Shown here: in pieces, positions 20,484 through 31,465 of the stretch | Layout of the letters: every line of letters starts with the position of its first letter | Numbering within the stretch: the stretch's first letter is position 1 | Origin: Skeletonema tropicum | Lineage: Eukaryota; Bacillariophyta; Thalassiosirophyceae; Thalassiosirales; Thalassiosiraceae | Assembly (NCBI GenBank): GCA_037178625.1 | Contig: CM074135.1 | Coordinates: forward strand, 1,614,001 to 1,678,000 | Length of the DNA stretch: 64,000 nt | Direction of reading: 5' to 3' | Program-made: the position numbers and the translations under genes | Notes under the pieces: generated by a model | The model's database searches: none | What the model was told of the DNA's origin: nothing | What the model saw: the letters and a program-made list of their open reading frames with translations, nothing else

Positions 20484-21235
20484 TTATTCCTTCTTGACCT
20501 TTACTGTCTTGATACTGAAATTGAAGGCACTGACCAAACCAACAAGGATGAAAAAAAAAGCCAGGTGAAGATGAGCTTTTTCTTTTGCGTTGATTACTCC
20601 TTCACTCAAACTGGTGTTCAAAAACAAATGAACCAAGGCAGATCCTACAAAAGCAGAACTCATAGGAGGTAGCAATCCATCTTTGGCAATTGGATCCAGT
20701 CCTTTGTTCATTGGCAAGAAGGCTCCACCACACCCAGCAACTGTACCGCACATGATCGGTCCAAATAGAGGGAAAGAAAAGACTGTTGGGGCGATAGCAG
20801 CACTTGCACCGAGTGTGAATGTAAACACCACCTTTGCACGGACCATCTCGTAGAACACCACAATCAATGATTTCACGATGGGAGATAGATTCATTACCTC
20901 CGCCAAGACTGGGAAGTAATGGTGAAGTGCAAAGCTAGTCAGGATGGCAATAGGGTAAGCGTCGTTTGCAAGAGGCACAGGAATTTTGTTGATGAAGATT
21001 GGACGAGGATGCCGCCGCCAGTGCATGCAAGGATCATACTGATAAGTTTGTAGGAGACAGGAGCAGTTTTGGGTGCTGCTTTGAACACCTTGCTGCCGTG
21101 TAGGAATGTATACCCGACCATGCACATGTAGAGTACTTCCTTCTGGTGGAGGAGAAGGAAGTTAGTAACATCATTATCCACCATCCATCCAGTTGGATCG
21201 ACGACTTCGACTGGCGCTGGTTGTTTCTTGCCCAT
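20484..21235 (-). CDS. TRIC-like (TMEM38-type) intracellular cation channel; one frameshift
   Basis: Begins MGKKQPAPVEVVDPTG and is a multi-span membrane protein: LYMCMVGYTFLHG, VSYKLISMILACTGGGIL, then after a one-base gap near 20995-21000 PIFINKIPVPLAND, YPIAILTSFALHHYFP, YEMVRAKVVFTFTLGAS, IMCGTVAGCGGAFLPM and a C-terminal hydrophobic helix with a lysine tail (KTVKVKKE). The glycine-rich GGGI and GCGGAFLP motifs and the E..R pair resemble the TRIC family, which carries counter-ion current across ER membranes. Unlike most shifts here the join needs one base added. Identification rests on pattern only. Confidence 0.5.
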
Positions 21236-21517
21236 GGTGATGCTAGTGAGGTTGGTAGCTGGATGGAGAGTGGATAGCTGAACGGAGTTCTACTATTGAT
21301 GTGCTGAATTGCATTGCAAGCCAATGCTATGACGTCGGTGCGAGTGGAAGATCCGACGGCAACTGCATCTTGCTTCGCGAAGCAGAGTAACGGTGTGTCT
21401 TCGCGCCAAAAAGTCATCACCAAGCAATGATCATCATCTCTATGTACGCGCACACAAAAAAGTACTCATTTGTTCATGTTGTAGCCAGTGTCAAAAGAAA
21501 CAGACCATCACCATGCC

Positions 21518-21886
21518 ATGAAACCAACACCAGCAGCAGAGACACAGACACCCATTGCCGCGAAGGGAGGAGAAGAATCTTGTCGAACTTGCCTCTACAC
21601 AGGAGTGGCGACGTGCGCAGGATTGTCGGCATACTTTCTCCATCTTGCTTATGAGGAACAACCCCCATCACAAAAGAAGCCCACTGATGCAACAACAAGA
21701 AAGTATCCAAGCAAAGACATAAATATTCCAAGGAGCACGAATACACCAACACAAGCCACAACTATTTTCGAAAGAGCGATGAAATCAATGCATCACAAGT
21801 CTCCTCCGAAGAGCAATAGACAATTTCATTTAGCGTTTAGTGCAGCGTGGGCAGTTGCTGGCGTGTATCGATTGTATCTGAATTAG
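21518..21886 (+). CDS. Small two-helix membrane protein with CRTC motif (DMAC1/DUF4536-like)
   Basis: 122 residues from ATG 21518. SCRTCLYTGVATCAGLSAYF forms a Cys-pair followed by a hydrophobic helix, a polar Pro/Thr-rich middle follows, and a second helix (FSAAWAVAGVYRLYLN) ends the protein. The CxxC-plus-helix arrangement resembles distal membrane-arm assembly component 1 of complex I, a mitochondrial inner-membrane protein, but similarity is short. No frameshift. Confidence 0.4.
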   Translation: MKPTPAAETQTPIAAKGGEESCRTCLYTGVATCAGLSAYFLHLAYEEQPPSQKKPTDATTRKYPSKDINIPRSTNTPTQATTIFERAMKSMHHKSPPKSNRQFHLAFSAAWAVAGVYRLYLN

Positions 21887-22010
21887 AAAGTGATAATTGA
21901 GTCTCATATAGTACGTAATATGCTTGAGTAGAATAGAGACAGATCTGACGCAAAAACGTTCCTACCTATATCTAATAATCTACTCTCATACATTCGAGAA
22001 TGAACAAAAA

Positions 22011-22989
22011 TCAAACACTGATGGGTCTTAGCATGTTCATGACAATTTCATAGACCCAAAATGTTACGGCATGTTTGACGGCAGCTCTAACCAGCTTGGG
22101 CTCTAATCCATCAAAAAAGGCTTTGACACCACCACACCGGTACAACTTTGCTGTTATCTGCATTGGACCCATCATTTTGCCCTTTGAATCTTGGACTTGC
22201 ACTAGCGTTTTTACGATGTCAGCTGGATAAGTTGGAATCCACATTGCCCACCCAGCGAGTGCCCCAAAGACCAGTGGTGCTGCGTGGTTTCCCAACTGAA
22301 CCGCAAACTGATGATCTCGCGAGCAATCCATATGCAACGAAATAGAATGCAAACGATGGAATCTCTCTGATGATTGTAATACCAAGTCCGTGAAAGAATA
22401 GAGCTCTCCATCCTTCGTGTTTGATGAGGTATTTGGCACATTCAATGTCGTTACTATACACTTGCGACGATATGTCACTGTCATCGTGATCGTCATCTTT
22501 CTTTTTCGAAGCAGATTTGTTTTGTGCTTGCATTCTAATCTTCACTAGTTCAATCGGTGATACTACAAAAGACGACAATAGACCAGCCAAGGTTCCGGCG
22601 ATAGCCATCTTGAGCAAATTGGATTTTATTGTTGTGTTTGTCTCCAGATAAAGTAAAGTTATTTCATTGACTGCAAATTGTATGCTTTTTATTGCTGCTT
22701 GTCCAATCATCTATAGTGCAAAAGGAAGGAACAATTATTCATTAGTTCAATACATTAACAAGGTGTTCACATACCATTTCAATTGACTACTCACTGTAAC
22801 ACAGACGCCTTCAAAGAATCCAGAGATACCTTCATTCATCCAAATTCTTTTTATATTTTGTATCAAGTTTGCTTGCTTTGCACCTGACTTTCCGGAGCTT
22901 ACTTGAGCTTTTGTTGACAGAGTATCGAATGGGTACGCGATGCCCACTCCGATTGCTCCGCCTACACTTCCGGCCAATAGACTTGACAT
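22011..22989 (-). CDS. Mitochondrial carrier family (SLC25) transporter; one frameshift
   Basis: Two exons joined over an 84-bp GTGAGT...TAG intron (22711-22794). Three carrier repeats are visible through their P-x-[DE]-x-x-[KR] signatures: AYPFDTLSTKAQV, SPIELVKIRMQAQ and TYPADIVKTLVQVQD. The frame slips once near 22315-22325 (one extra base) between YGLLAR and FAVQLGNHAAP. SLC25 proteins exchange metabolites across the inner mitochondrial or other organelle membranes; the substrate is not evident. Upstream, an open frame from 23183 encodes MKSCIGFIGLLASGNC and an Arg/Gly-rich stretch (AISIRGGGG) and would join the carrier if one base were missing near 22995, adding a presequence of about 65 residues. 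Confidence 0.8.
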
Positions 22990-23183
22990 TGTAGCATGCA
23001 GCTGATAGATTTAGTTGTGTTGAGGCTGCTAGCTTCGCCGCCACCGCCACGTATTGATATAGCAGGATTGTGATTTGGACTAGATTTGCAATGTAATGCT
23101 CGGATAGGATTGGTTCGAGTTCTTGAGATATGATTGATGCAGTTGCCGCTAGCAAGCAGACCAATGAAGCCGATGCAACTCTT

Positions 23184-25064
23184 CATTGTGGCAGCCTCAT
23201 TAAGGCCTGACAATAAAGAATAGATAGTGTAAGACCTGTTGCAGATTATGATGATGCACGTATGTCATCAGAATGAATTTTTGCTACTCCGCACGGGTTC
23301 TAAGGCCTACGTAGGAATTCAAATCATCGTAGAACGTACATACTACCTATAAGTCCCACCTAATGCTGCACTTTTTGACATCAACCATGAAGCTGCCGCT
23401 CCTACCGACGACCACAACCATGCACACGCTTCAAATATAACCAATATATGCACCTATATCGCTCCCAATTACTATTGGGTATATTATGGAGGCGTTTTTT
23501 TGTCGAGGTAGATGCCGTCGTTGAGATATTCGAGTCGCCATCAACGATATAATAATTGGTCATTTTCGTCCACCTGTGGTATGATCCTTTTGGCAATGAT
23601 ACGCTGCACTAAAAGGTCCCCTACTTTACATATCTCATCTGCAATATAATATTGACTTCCGTGGTCGTGCCCCACGTATGAGAGTGCTCCCTCTATTGAT
23701 TATTACCTAGGAGCACATGTGATCGGACATGTGATGTTTCACATAATTAATATGCAACAATCAACCATATAAACAGTCCATAACAACAATGCAAACACAA
23801 ATCTTCAACTCTCAACATAACAGAGGATGTCTGGGGGGTATACACGCTTCAGCAGCCGCAAAATAGGTGGTGGATGTCATATTATTTATCATGGTGTAGA
23901 GGCTTACATTTTGTAATTTATTGTATTAAATAATATTTAATATTATCCGATTGAAAACACTACTCCAAACAATAACAATGTATATTATTACCGCAATGAT
24001 GTGTTAGTTCTGTTTTGGATGTGTTTTGGACATTATTGGTGGCTGTATACAACAATTGATGGTGGATATTGTGCCCATTTGAGACGAGTTTTTTGTAATT
24101 ATTGACTCGTCGCTTCAAGGAGTTAACAAGACTCTTTTTATCAGGTTTATGCCCCCCAATCATCGCTCTACATCATATTATGACTGGGGCATAAGTTTTG
24201 GGGCTTCGTTCCTTCTATGATGCATCCTTTGGTGGCAGTGTTGGTCGCGACAAGGCGACAGGTGGCTGTTGATGATGGTGTGGCTAGATCACTTATATTC
24301 TTGGTGATTACGGTGATTACTGTGGCGATAAGCATAACCTACGAATAAGATATGTTTGGTTGTCAATTGGAAGGGGCAGGGCGGATTGATGGCACACCCT
24401 ACTGCCTCTCTTTTGGATATATACGGCAGCGGCAGACTGTGTCGTCGAGGTTTAATTTCTAGCGATAAAATATGTCGACGAAAATTAATTCGACGTTATT
24501 GTATACTGGTGAACTTTTTTAATAATGAACTACAATATGGGTGTAGAGTTCATTGCCAAAAAAGTTCACCAGTATATCAAGATGGGACATTATATCACCA
24601 TAGGACGCAAACACACCATGGTGCCGGTGCTCCTCTTCTTGGTGATGTTGAGTGGAGATGAAAAAGTGTTTGGCGATAGTTAGCCCGTCAAGAAAATATA
24701 TTGATTTTTGCCTGTTTTGGGCTGCAAGGGTTAACAAATGTCATAGCGATAGTCATATCACACGGTATGTACTATTCCTACGTTGATACTCCTACTTTTG
24801 AACTTAGACCGGGAGGCTTAGAAGCCGTGCCGCTCCGTTCATCTTCCAACGCAACCTCAAACTTCAATTTGAAAGGTTCTTTTCTCAAAAAGAGTGTCAG
24901 CAATGTCGGAGTGGGTCTCAACTCCTAACCGGCAGTCCTCGACAATGGGGATTGTCAGCATATCATTCATCACGTCAGCGACCGCAACATCGTCAGAGTG
25001 ATCACCAACAACTGCATAGTAGCAAGCTACAAGGAAGCACTATCACATAGCTGACGACTTCACC
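23184..25064. other. Long AT-rich intergenic region with one 75-base hairpin
   Basis: No frame here resembles a protein and none is longer than about 100 codons. A hairpin with 30-base arms and a 15-base loop lies at 24502-24576. The last 200 bases before 25065 should carry the promoter and leader of the PsbP-like gene. Confidence 0.5.
24502..24576. repeat. 75-base hairpin (30-bp arms, 15-base loop)
   Basis: Arms 24502-24531 and 24547-24576 match as inverted copies at 27 of 30 positions (TATACTGGTGAACTTTTTT and complement), around ACAATATGGGTGTAG. The size and layout equal those of the hairpin at 14705-14779. Confidence 0.6.
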
Positions 25065-25931
25065 ATGGTTTCATCTCCCCTATCTGCGGCATGCATCTTG
25101 CTTGCCAACCTATCAGTCTCCTCTGCTTTCGTTCCTGCAGGCAGAGCGAACCACGCCTCGTCCCTTTCTCTCCAATCAAATGATAGTAGTGAAGTCTCAA
25201 GACGTGGATTCATGGAGGGTCTAGCAACAGCTTCAGCTATTGTTGCTGGTGCATCTTCTGCTTTTGTTGCACCTACACCAGCCATGGCGTATGGCTTGAG
25301 CAAGGCAAATGATAAGCTTGCTGCCTACGGTCTTCCTCCTCTCTCTAAAAGTCTTCCCAATGGCTTCTCTGCTCTTGCCGAAATTTATGGGAAGGGAGCT
25401 AACAGAACGCCGTTACTAGTGGCGTTTGGATTCCCTCTTGATTGGGTTGTCACATTGCCTAGTCAGGATGTCAATGGGGAAGATGGAACAATTCAAGCTG
25501 GAGAATATGCCAAGGGAGACACTGCAACATTCTTTGTCGTTCCAGATGCAGGAAAAACGGATGTTCACAGTCAAGATAAGGAATTCTTCAAATCTGCTCT
25601 TATTGCTGCCATTTCTCAAAAGGGAAATAATGTATACCAAGATTTCAAAATTACGAAGTTTACTCCTGTGACTGCAGATGATGAGAAATACGTGTTGGTC
25701 GATTTCAAATACACCTTGTTGACTGGGGCTGGATTCGAAGTGGAAAGGAAGGGTGTTGCTTCTGTAACTAGTGCAGGCGAGGGTGTACAACTTTTGTGGG
25801 CAGCAAGTATCGCGGCTAGATACAAGAATAAGACTGAGGGACAGTTGAGGGCTATTACTGAAAGTTTCCGTTGTTATGGCAGCGGTTTGAATTTCTCTGC
25901 AGATTTGAGACCTGCTGCTGAGGATTTTTAA
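25065..25931 (+). CDS. PsbP-domain protein of the thylakoid lumen
   Basis: 288 residues in one frame. The N-terminus is tripartite: signal peptide, SAFVPAGR plastid motif (20-27), then VSRRGFM twin-arginine signal (RR at 46-47) with hydrophobic core and AMA cleavage at about residue 75. The mature part has the PsbP fold markers FGFPLDWVVTLPS, GDTATFFV, KYVLVDFKYTLLTGAGFEVERKG and a late ITESFRCYG. PsbP-like proteins support photosystem II or NDH assembly and water oxidation; which subgroup cannot be decided. A clean sequence without frameshift and with a short AC-rich leader. Confidence 0.85.
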   Translation: MVSSPLSAACILLANLSVSSAFVPAGRANHASSLSLQSNDSSEVSRRGFMEGLATASAIVAGASSAFVAPTPAMAYGLSKANDKLAAYGLPPLSKSLPNGFSALAEIYGKGANRTPLLVAFGFPLDWVVTLPSQDVNGEDGTIQAGEYAKGDTATFFVVPDAGKTDVHSQDKEFFKSALIAAISQKGNNVYQDFKITKFTPVTADDEKYVLVDFKYTLLTGAGFEVERKGVASVTSAGEGVQLLWAASIAARYKNKTEGQLRAITESFRCYGSGLNFSADLRPAAEDF

Positions 25932-26039
25932 GACCAAGAGGTAAGCAGTCTACTGCAATGCAATATGTAGTGATCGCAACTACTACAAAAATAAAATAAC
26001 ATAAGTTGAGCTAAAATTACTGATAGAACATGAATCAGT

Positions 26040-27088
26040 TTATTGGGATGTGTTGTAAACGACATCGTTTTCGCCTTCTTTGTCATCATCATCTCCCGCC
26101 TCACCCGATGATGCTTCCTTCTTCAATCCACTGCTCGTAGCTTCGTTTCCACAAACCCTCCGAATCCAAGTAGCACCTTGTTTCGTTAGCACCACCGGCT
26201 GCTCTCTCTCTTGTGCCCTCTCCTGTATTTTTCTTTTCACTGTCTCGCACGCACTTTGTCTGGCGTTCATGAATTGGTGTTGACCTTGCACCATTGCCTT
26301 GCCCAGCGCAATCGATGAGACTTCCTTAAACTTTTGAAGATGATCGATGACGACAGTAGAATGTGACAGAGCCTGTGTAAATTGTTGTATTATTTGGATA
26401 TACCGAGATTCTGGTGGAAGACTGCAAGTGTATGAATCCATTCTTCCTCCTTCGGGATTATCATTTTCTTTGGAAGCAACATTATTCTTCGGAAACAAGG
26501 GAGGAACAAATGTAGCAGAATCACCTCCAGATGTCATTTGAGATTGCCACACTTCCTGCCATGCCTCTTGCCAAGATGTTTCGTCTACTTCTTTCTCCTG
26601 ACCGTCAGCTCCTAGTTGTGGCGGAGGACTCGTTCTAGTATCGACACGACCTGCCTAGATGATAATCTCCCCACAGAGGCAAGAACTGACACTCGCAGTA
26701 GGGCTCGCAGCGGCCCATTCTCCAGTCCCATTTGCAATGTATATCAGTTGAGGGGATGATATGCTGCGTGAAAAGCTCTTTCGTTCGTTCTCCGAATAAA
26801 TCGAGCAATGTTTGTTCATCGTCTTCCCTAAATTTGGCATATGCGCTATCTTTATTGCTGAAGTTTGTCTTTGCATAATAGGAACGTATGTTGACAGAAG
26901 CTGAAGATTCATTGTGTATTGAATTATTGTGGCCTGTCGATGTCGATGATGTTACATCATCTGCTGTGGGCGTGGATGAAGTAGCTTGTGTTGTTTCGTT
27001 TGCTGCAGAATGATGAACTAGTAAGATGGTTGCCAAGAACAACACTGTTGGCCTCTTCCAGAAATGAAGACGACGGCATATTATTCAT
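26040..27088 (-). CDS. Unrecognised secretory/lumenal protein with Cys-rich centre; two frameshifts
   Basis: Start MNNMPSSSF at 27088; dropping one T near 27070 joins WKRPTVLFLATILLVHHSAA, a signal peptide. A Ser/Thr-rich linker, an acidic helical region (FREDDEQTLLDLFGERTKELF) and KWDWRMGRCEPYCECQFLPLWGDYH follow. A second one-base slip near 26650 continues into RVDTRTSPPPQ, a Trp-rich repeat (SWQEAWQEVWQSQM), a long helical part (FTQALSHSTVVIDHLQKFKEV) and an acidic tail. No family is recognised. The continuous compositional logic across both joins supports one gene. Confidence 0.5.
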
Positions 27089-27873
27089 GTATGATGTAAT
27101 AGCGATGGTCAATTGACTGCGACGACTGTTCCTGATTGGTGGATATGAATGCAATGCTGCTTCTTACGACATACTAGGTAAGTACTCATAGTTGCCGATT
27201 TTGTTCACCACATTCCCCACCATTGCCATTTTTGTCATGCTTGCTGCCACACACGATGGTTCACTACGCGTGAAAATGACGGTTAGCGTCTCTCGCGCGC
27301 ACGCGCTCGTTATTTCTCCTCTTCTGTAACAGAATAGTATAATGACACATTAAAAGACACGATATCAGCGCATTTCGTCATTGTTTGTGACACAAATCTG
27401 GAAAAATTGGAATTTTCCAGCAGACACTAACCGTTGCCGTGAACCGTCGTGCACAGTGCGTGGCGGGTGGAGGGCGCGGCGCAGATAAGAATGTCGGGCA
27501 TAGCAATGGGGACTCCTTGAGGCGCAGCTGGCTCGAAGACACGCCCCCATGCAACTTCTTCGAAGAAGAATTTTTGAAAGAACCTTTGCCATCAAAAATT
27601 CCGACCATCCAAGCTGCAGCGGCAGCGGCTCTCTCTCTCTGAATCATCAAGGCGGACAAGCATTGCAAGGCAAGGAGTTGACATCTTATTAAAGCCATCA
27701 GTCAGAGGGCAGAGGCTCGCTCCCCCGTCGATTGCATCTGAGTAGTTGCAAAGGACTACACAGTCTTTTAATTTAAAATTTGTTGTTTGGCATATCTGTC
27801 AACAGTATTGGCATTGCTGGTTTGTCTTCGTCTCCCAACATCAGAGGCAAAGAAAAAGAAAAACATTGCAACA
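27089..27873. other. Divergent intergenic region
   Basis: It separates two divergent genes. A minus-strand frame 27365-27698 (MALIRCQLLALQC) has low-complexity Ala and Ser runs and no recognisable domain; I do not call it. A short CT microsatellite lies at about 27630-27642. Confidence 0.4.
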
Positions 27874-29569
27874 ATGACACATTGTCAGCTAGTCAAAATG
27901 TTTATTGTATGCATTGGCTTCGTTGGACTGCTCAAGCTTAACAAAGTCAATGCATACTCTCTCGGTGACGTCGACCCTCGCGCACTCCGTGGGGTATGGA
28001 GACTCACTTCATTAGACCCTTCAGGCCTCCCATTTGAACGCAAGCATCAACCGAAGCATCAATCACCACGTGCTCTTTGGGAGCTTCGTGGCTTCTTGCC
28101 TATGAAGGAATTCACCACCTATCCAAAACGTGCGAAACTTGATCTGGATGAGAAACTTACTGAATCGTTTCAAAAGAAGCAGACAGAGATTTTCATCAAG
28201 CTCAAAGAAGACTACACATTTGAGCAGTGTACCGCTTTGCATTTCAGTGATGGTATTGATGATGATGGTACATTGGAAGATCAACTGGCTATGGAGGTAT
28301 CGAAACGTGAGCGAGAGTCGTTTGCATGGAAAGGAACATGGGATTTTGTCGACGGCGAACTAATCTTGGCGGCAGACCGGTCTGAGAAGAAGCCATTCTT
28401 TGAGGAAGTGGAAGATACTCCAGATAATGAGGCCGATACAATTTTGGTAGGTAGGGTGGCTGTTCAATCGGAAGAAAGCTTGACTGACAATCCAGCTATG
28501 GAGCAACAGAAACAAACTTTGTCAGATGAGGATGCTGCAACAAATAATAATGACAACCAGCAAGTTCCCAAAAAGGAAAAGATTGATGTGCATCTTTCAG
28601 TACCGCGAGGTAAGATCAAAACCGGCAAGTTTATGTACCCAAAGGAGCATCCTGCGTTCTTTGAGCAGCCCATATTCCGCCCTCAGCCAAAGGGGTCATT
28701 TGAGTTGAGACAAATATTAGGAGAGTACAATGCCAAACTGGATGATGAAGATGAGTTAGTCGAGCTTGTTTCGAAAGAAGGATTTGGAAGGGAAACGATT
28801 CTACCTAACGACATTTCCACTCCCTAAGCGCAGAAAAAAGTTTGAGTATTGGAGTAAGGAAGACAATTGTTACAAGACGGGTGAATATGAGCCGACAGCT
28901 GCTGAGAAGGCTGAAGAGGAGCTTGAACCAGGCAAGAACATGCAAGTGGTGGCCGTGGAGCTGTTTCAAAACAACACATTTTCAACTTTGTACGGACTTG
29001 GAAACTCGACTGTGTTGCGAGGAAAGTGGAGTATCATTGGAGATAAACGGGACCAGCTCTGGATGATGGTGCATCGATTTGGCTGGGGACGAAGTGTATC
29101 TGGATCCACATTCAGGTGAGTTTTGTTCTCCGTCTATCTCGTCATATGGCATTCATATTCTTTCTCAATCAAACATTTTGCTTCTACAGTGAGGGAAAGA
29201 GCCTGACACAAGACGATGAAAAGTCTTATTGGGGAAAGATAAAAGAAGTTCCCAAATCTGCAGATGCAGACAAACAGGGTGGTGCAGACACAGGAGATAG
29301 CAAAAAGGTCTCTATCAAAGGCGCTGTCATGGTTGGATGGGGCTTGGAACCGTGCTCGGTCGGGAGGTTCAAAATGACAGAGATTGAGGACATTTTGGAA
29401 GAAGATGATGATGATGAAGAAGAGGAGGAGGAAGAATATGAAGCTCTGAGTGATGAAGACGTTATTGAAAGCGCACTTAATTTCGATTCATTACTGGACA
29501 CTGGATGTTTCAAAGGACGACGATGAAGACGACTATGAATCGTTTGAAATGCCTGGCGCATTTGAGTAG
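27874..29569 (+). CDS. Unrecognised secretory/organellar protein with two GxW-type modules and acidic tail; two frameshifts
   Basis: From ATG 27874 a signal peptide (MFIVCIGFVGLLKLN) precedes ALRGVWRLTSLDPSG. A mixed region with SFAWKGTWDFVDGELIL follows. One extra T near 28768-28770 leads to LFRKKDLEGKRFYLTTFPLP, then VLRGKWSIIGDKRDQLWMMVHRF and a 74-bp GTGAGT...CAG intron (29116-29189). The last exon has GAVMVGWGLEPCSVGRF, a run of Asp/Glu at about 29395-29450, and after one extra G near 29505 an acidic C-terminus ending at TAG 29567. The repeated GxW-beta-strand pattern (RGVW, KGTW, RGKW) hints at lipocalin-like barrels, which is speculation. No family recognised. Confidence 0.55.
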
Positions 29570-29647
29570 AAAGTATTGTGTTTGATGAATTAGGTGTACA
29601 GTTAACTTGGATTATCTTTATCGCATTAGTAGAGAAGCATGCCACAA

Positions 29648-30768
29648 TTATTGGTCATCGTTGCCCATCATCCTTTGCATTTGGCGCATATTCTTGCTCA
29701 TCTTGAACTCTGGTCTACTGTTAAGTAATTCGGTGTATTGTGAAGAAGTTGGTTCCTCTTCGCTCTTACCTAACCACACTGGTACTTGCTGATTGAACCA
29801 GGATGGATCTTCCCTGTAGGCATACATCTGCCAGTCATTTGGATACGACTTGACTGCAACGCAATCCTCTCCACGAACTGAAAATCTCAGTACTGCATAA
29901 GTCACTTGATAACCTTTGTCAAAGATGAATTTCTTGTGCTCGTTTCTTGCCGTTCGGCGCAAGAATATTGAAAGCCCCAGCTCTCGACATTGCGCCAAAA
30001 CGGATTCACAAGGAGGAATAGACCATCACCAACTTCCTTATCAATTTCCTCAATGTCCTTCAAATATTTCACATCCGTGTTTGGAAAAACCAACGCTTTC
30101 ACATCTTTTGTCGAGATAATTGCTGAGCCGTCGAAATCCCAGATATCTTGCTGCCGTCACAGATGGGGGTGTAGCTGATGATGTGATCTTGCTCGTTTTC
30201 AGTCATTAGAACCATTCTTTTTCGGCGTAATCCTCAGTTCTCGTAGTAACGATTCCGTAAGCGGACGGCCACATTCTCTATAGATTTGTTTTGCTCCCCC
30301 GGGAAACTCATTCAGCTCTCCTGACATAGCTTCTTCTTGGCCGATCAGTGCAAATCGAACCGTCTGGCGCGTGATTCCGTCTTTAAAAGCTCGCTCTACT
30401 GCCGCCGCCGCTTGTTCATTCTGGGCTTTGGCGTCGTCTGGTACTGGAGTTATTTGCAAGCTTCTCCTGCCAGCACTACTGCTTTGCTCTCTCTCCTTTC
30501 TAGCCTTTTCAACAATTCTCTCTTGTGCAAGCTTCTGCTGTCTTGCTTCATCTTCGACTTCCTGGAGAGTTTTTCCGGACATAGTTGCTGCCTCCTCCCT
30601 CAGTTTCCTAGCCTTTTCAAGAAGTTTCTGCACATCGTCGTCGGTGGAGAGACGAAGTGAGGATTTTGTGCTCGTTCGTACCGGTAAATTGATGCGATGG
30701 TGCTGAAAAGCCAGGACCGATGATTGAAGAGCAAGTAGCCCGGAAGCAGTGAGGATGATAACATTCAT
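29648..30768 (-). CDS. DUF1995 plastid protein (LPA3-like); four frameshifts
   Basis: Start MNVIILTASGLLALQ at 30768 with a signal peptide and VLAFQHH plastid motif. A charged coiled-coil region (LLEKARKLREEAATM, EEDEARQQK-like) precedes the DUF1995 domain: KALVFPNTDVKYLKDIEE, LFLLVNPFWR, then KGYQVTYAVLRFSVRG, AVKSYPNDWQMYAY and VWLGKSEEEPTSSQYTELL. Plant members such as LPA3 assist photosystem II assembly in the stroma. Homology requires one base less near 30205, one more near 30140, one less near 29970 and one less near 29930. It is convergent with the preceding gene, 78 bp apart. Confidence 0.7.
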
Positions 30769-31465
30769 TGCAAAAATTGATGATTCTGTAAGAAGATTTT
30801 ACACTATAACACCGAGATGCAGGATTTCGTTAGGATTTGATTGTGACGCAGGAATGCGTTAGAAATCATAAGTATTTCATAGTGTTAAGATAACCATGGT
30901 CAGAATAGAAGCAGTCGCTGCTCGCTGCGTCAATTACAATGCCAGCTCCATGCCATGCACATTTTGTGAATGATGCTGACGTCGCGTCGCCGAACAAGGC
31001 GGCGGGACAAGCGGTACTTAAAGAGACCAAGTCACATAAAAGAAACGGGACCCTCGCAAACTAACCACCCCCTCCTCAGTTAACATCCCCTCCAAAGAAT
31101 TTCGATCCCATGAATATGTATATACCTCCCTTCTCCCTCTAACTTTCTCTATCTAGCGAGGAAATTAGAGTGAGAGTAAAGCGAAAGGTACATGCTTACA
31201 CTACCCCATCTAAAGAGAGCATCTAAGTAATTGTCACCCCGGAGGGTTTAATTCGCGGAGTTTGAATATAGTCCGATCAGACTTCTTAACAGTCCGCTCG
31301 GTACTCAAACTCTTTAAATTCATTACTTCCATCTGATTAGGGCCCACCAGACGTACTTTAAAATTTCTGTTATATATAAGTATGGAGATAACTACATCGG
31401 GAAAGAAGAAAAGCCTTCTTCAAAAAGCGGGTGTCCCATTATAATCTAAAGCGATAATATGAACA
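30769..31465. other. Flank between DUF1995 gene and satellite
   Basis: No gene seen. A weak inverted pair (GGAGTTTGA near 31258 and TCAAACTC near 31304) is present. The first satellite-like sequence appears at about 31466 (GGCACTGCTCAGAAGGCTGGC). Confidence 0.4.

Noticed and set aside
27365..27698. 106-codon minus-strand frame starting MALIRCQLLALQC
   Set aside because: Low-complexity composition, no domain, and it lies in a promoter region; insufficient support.
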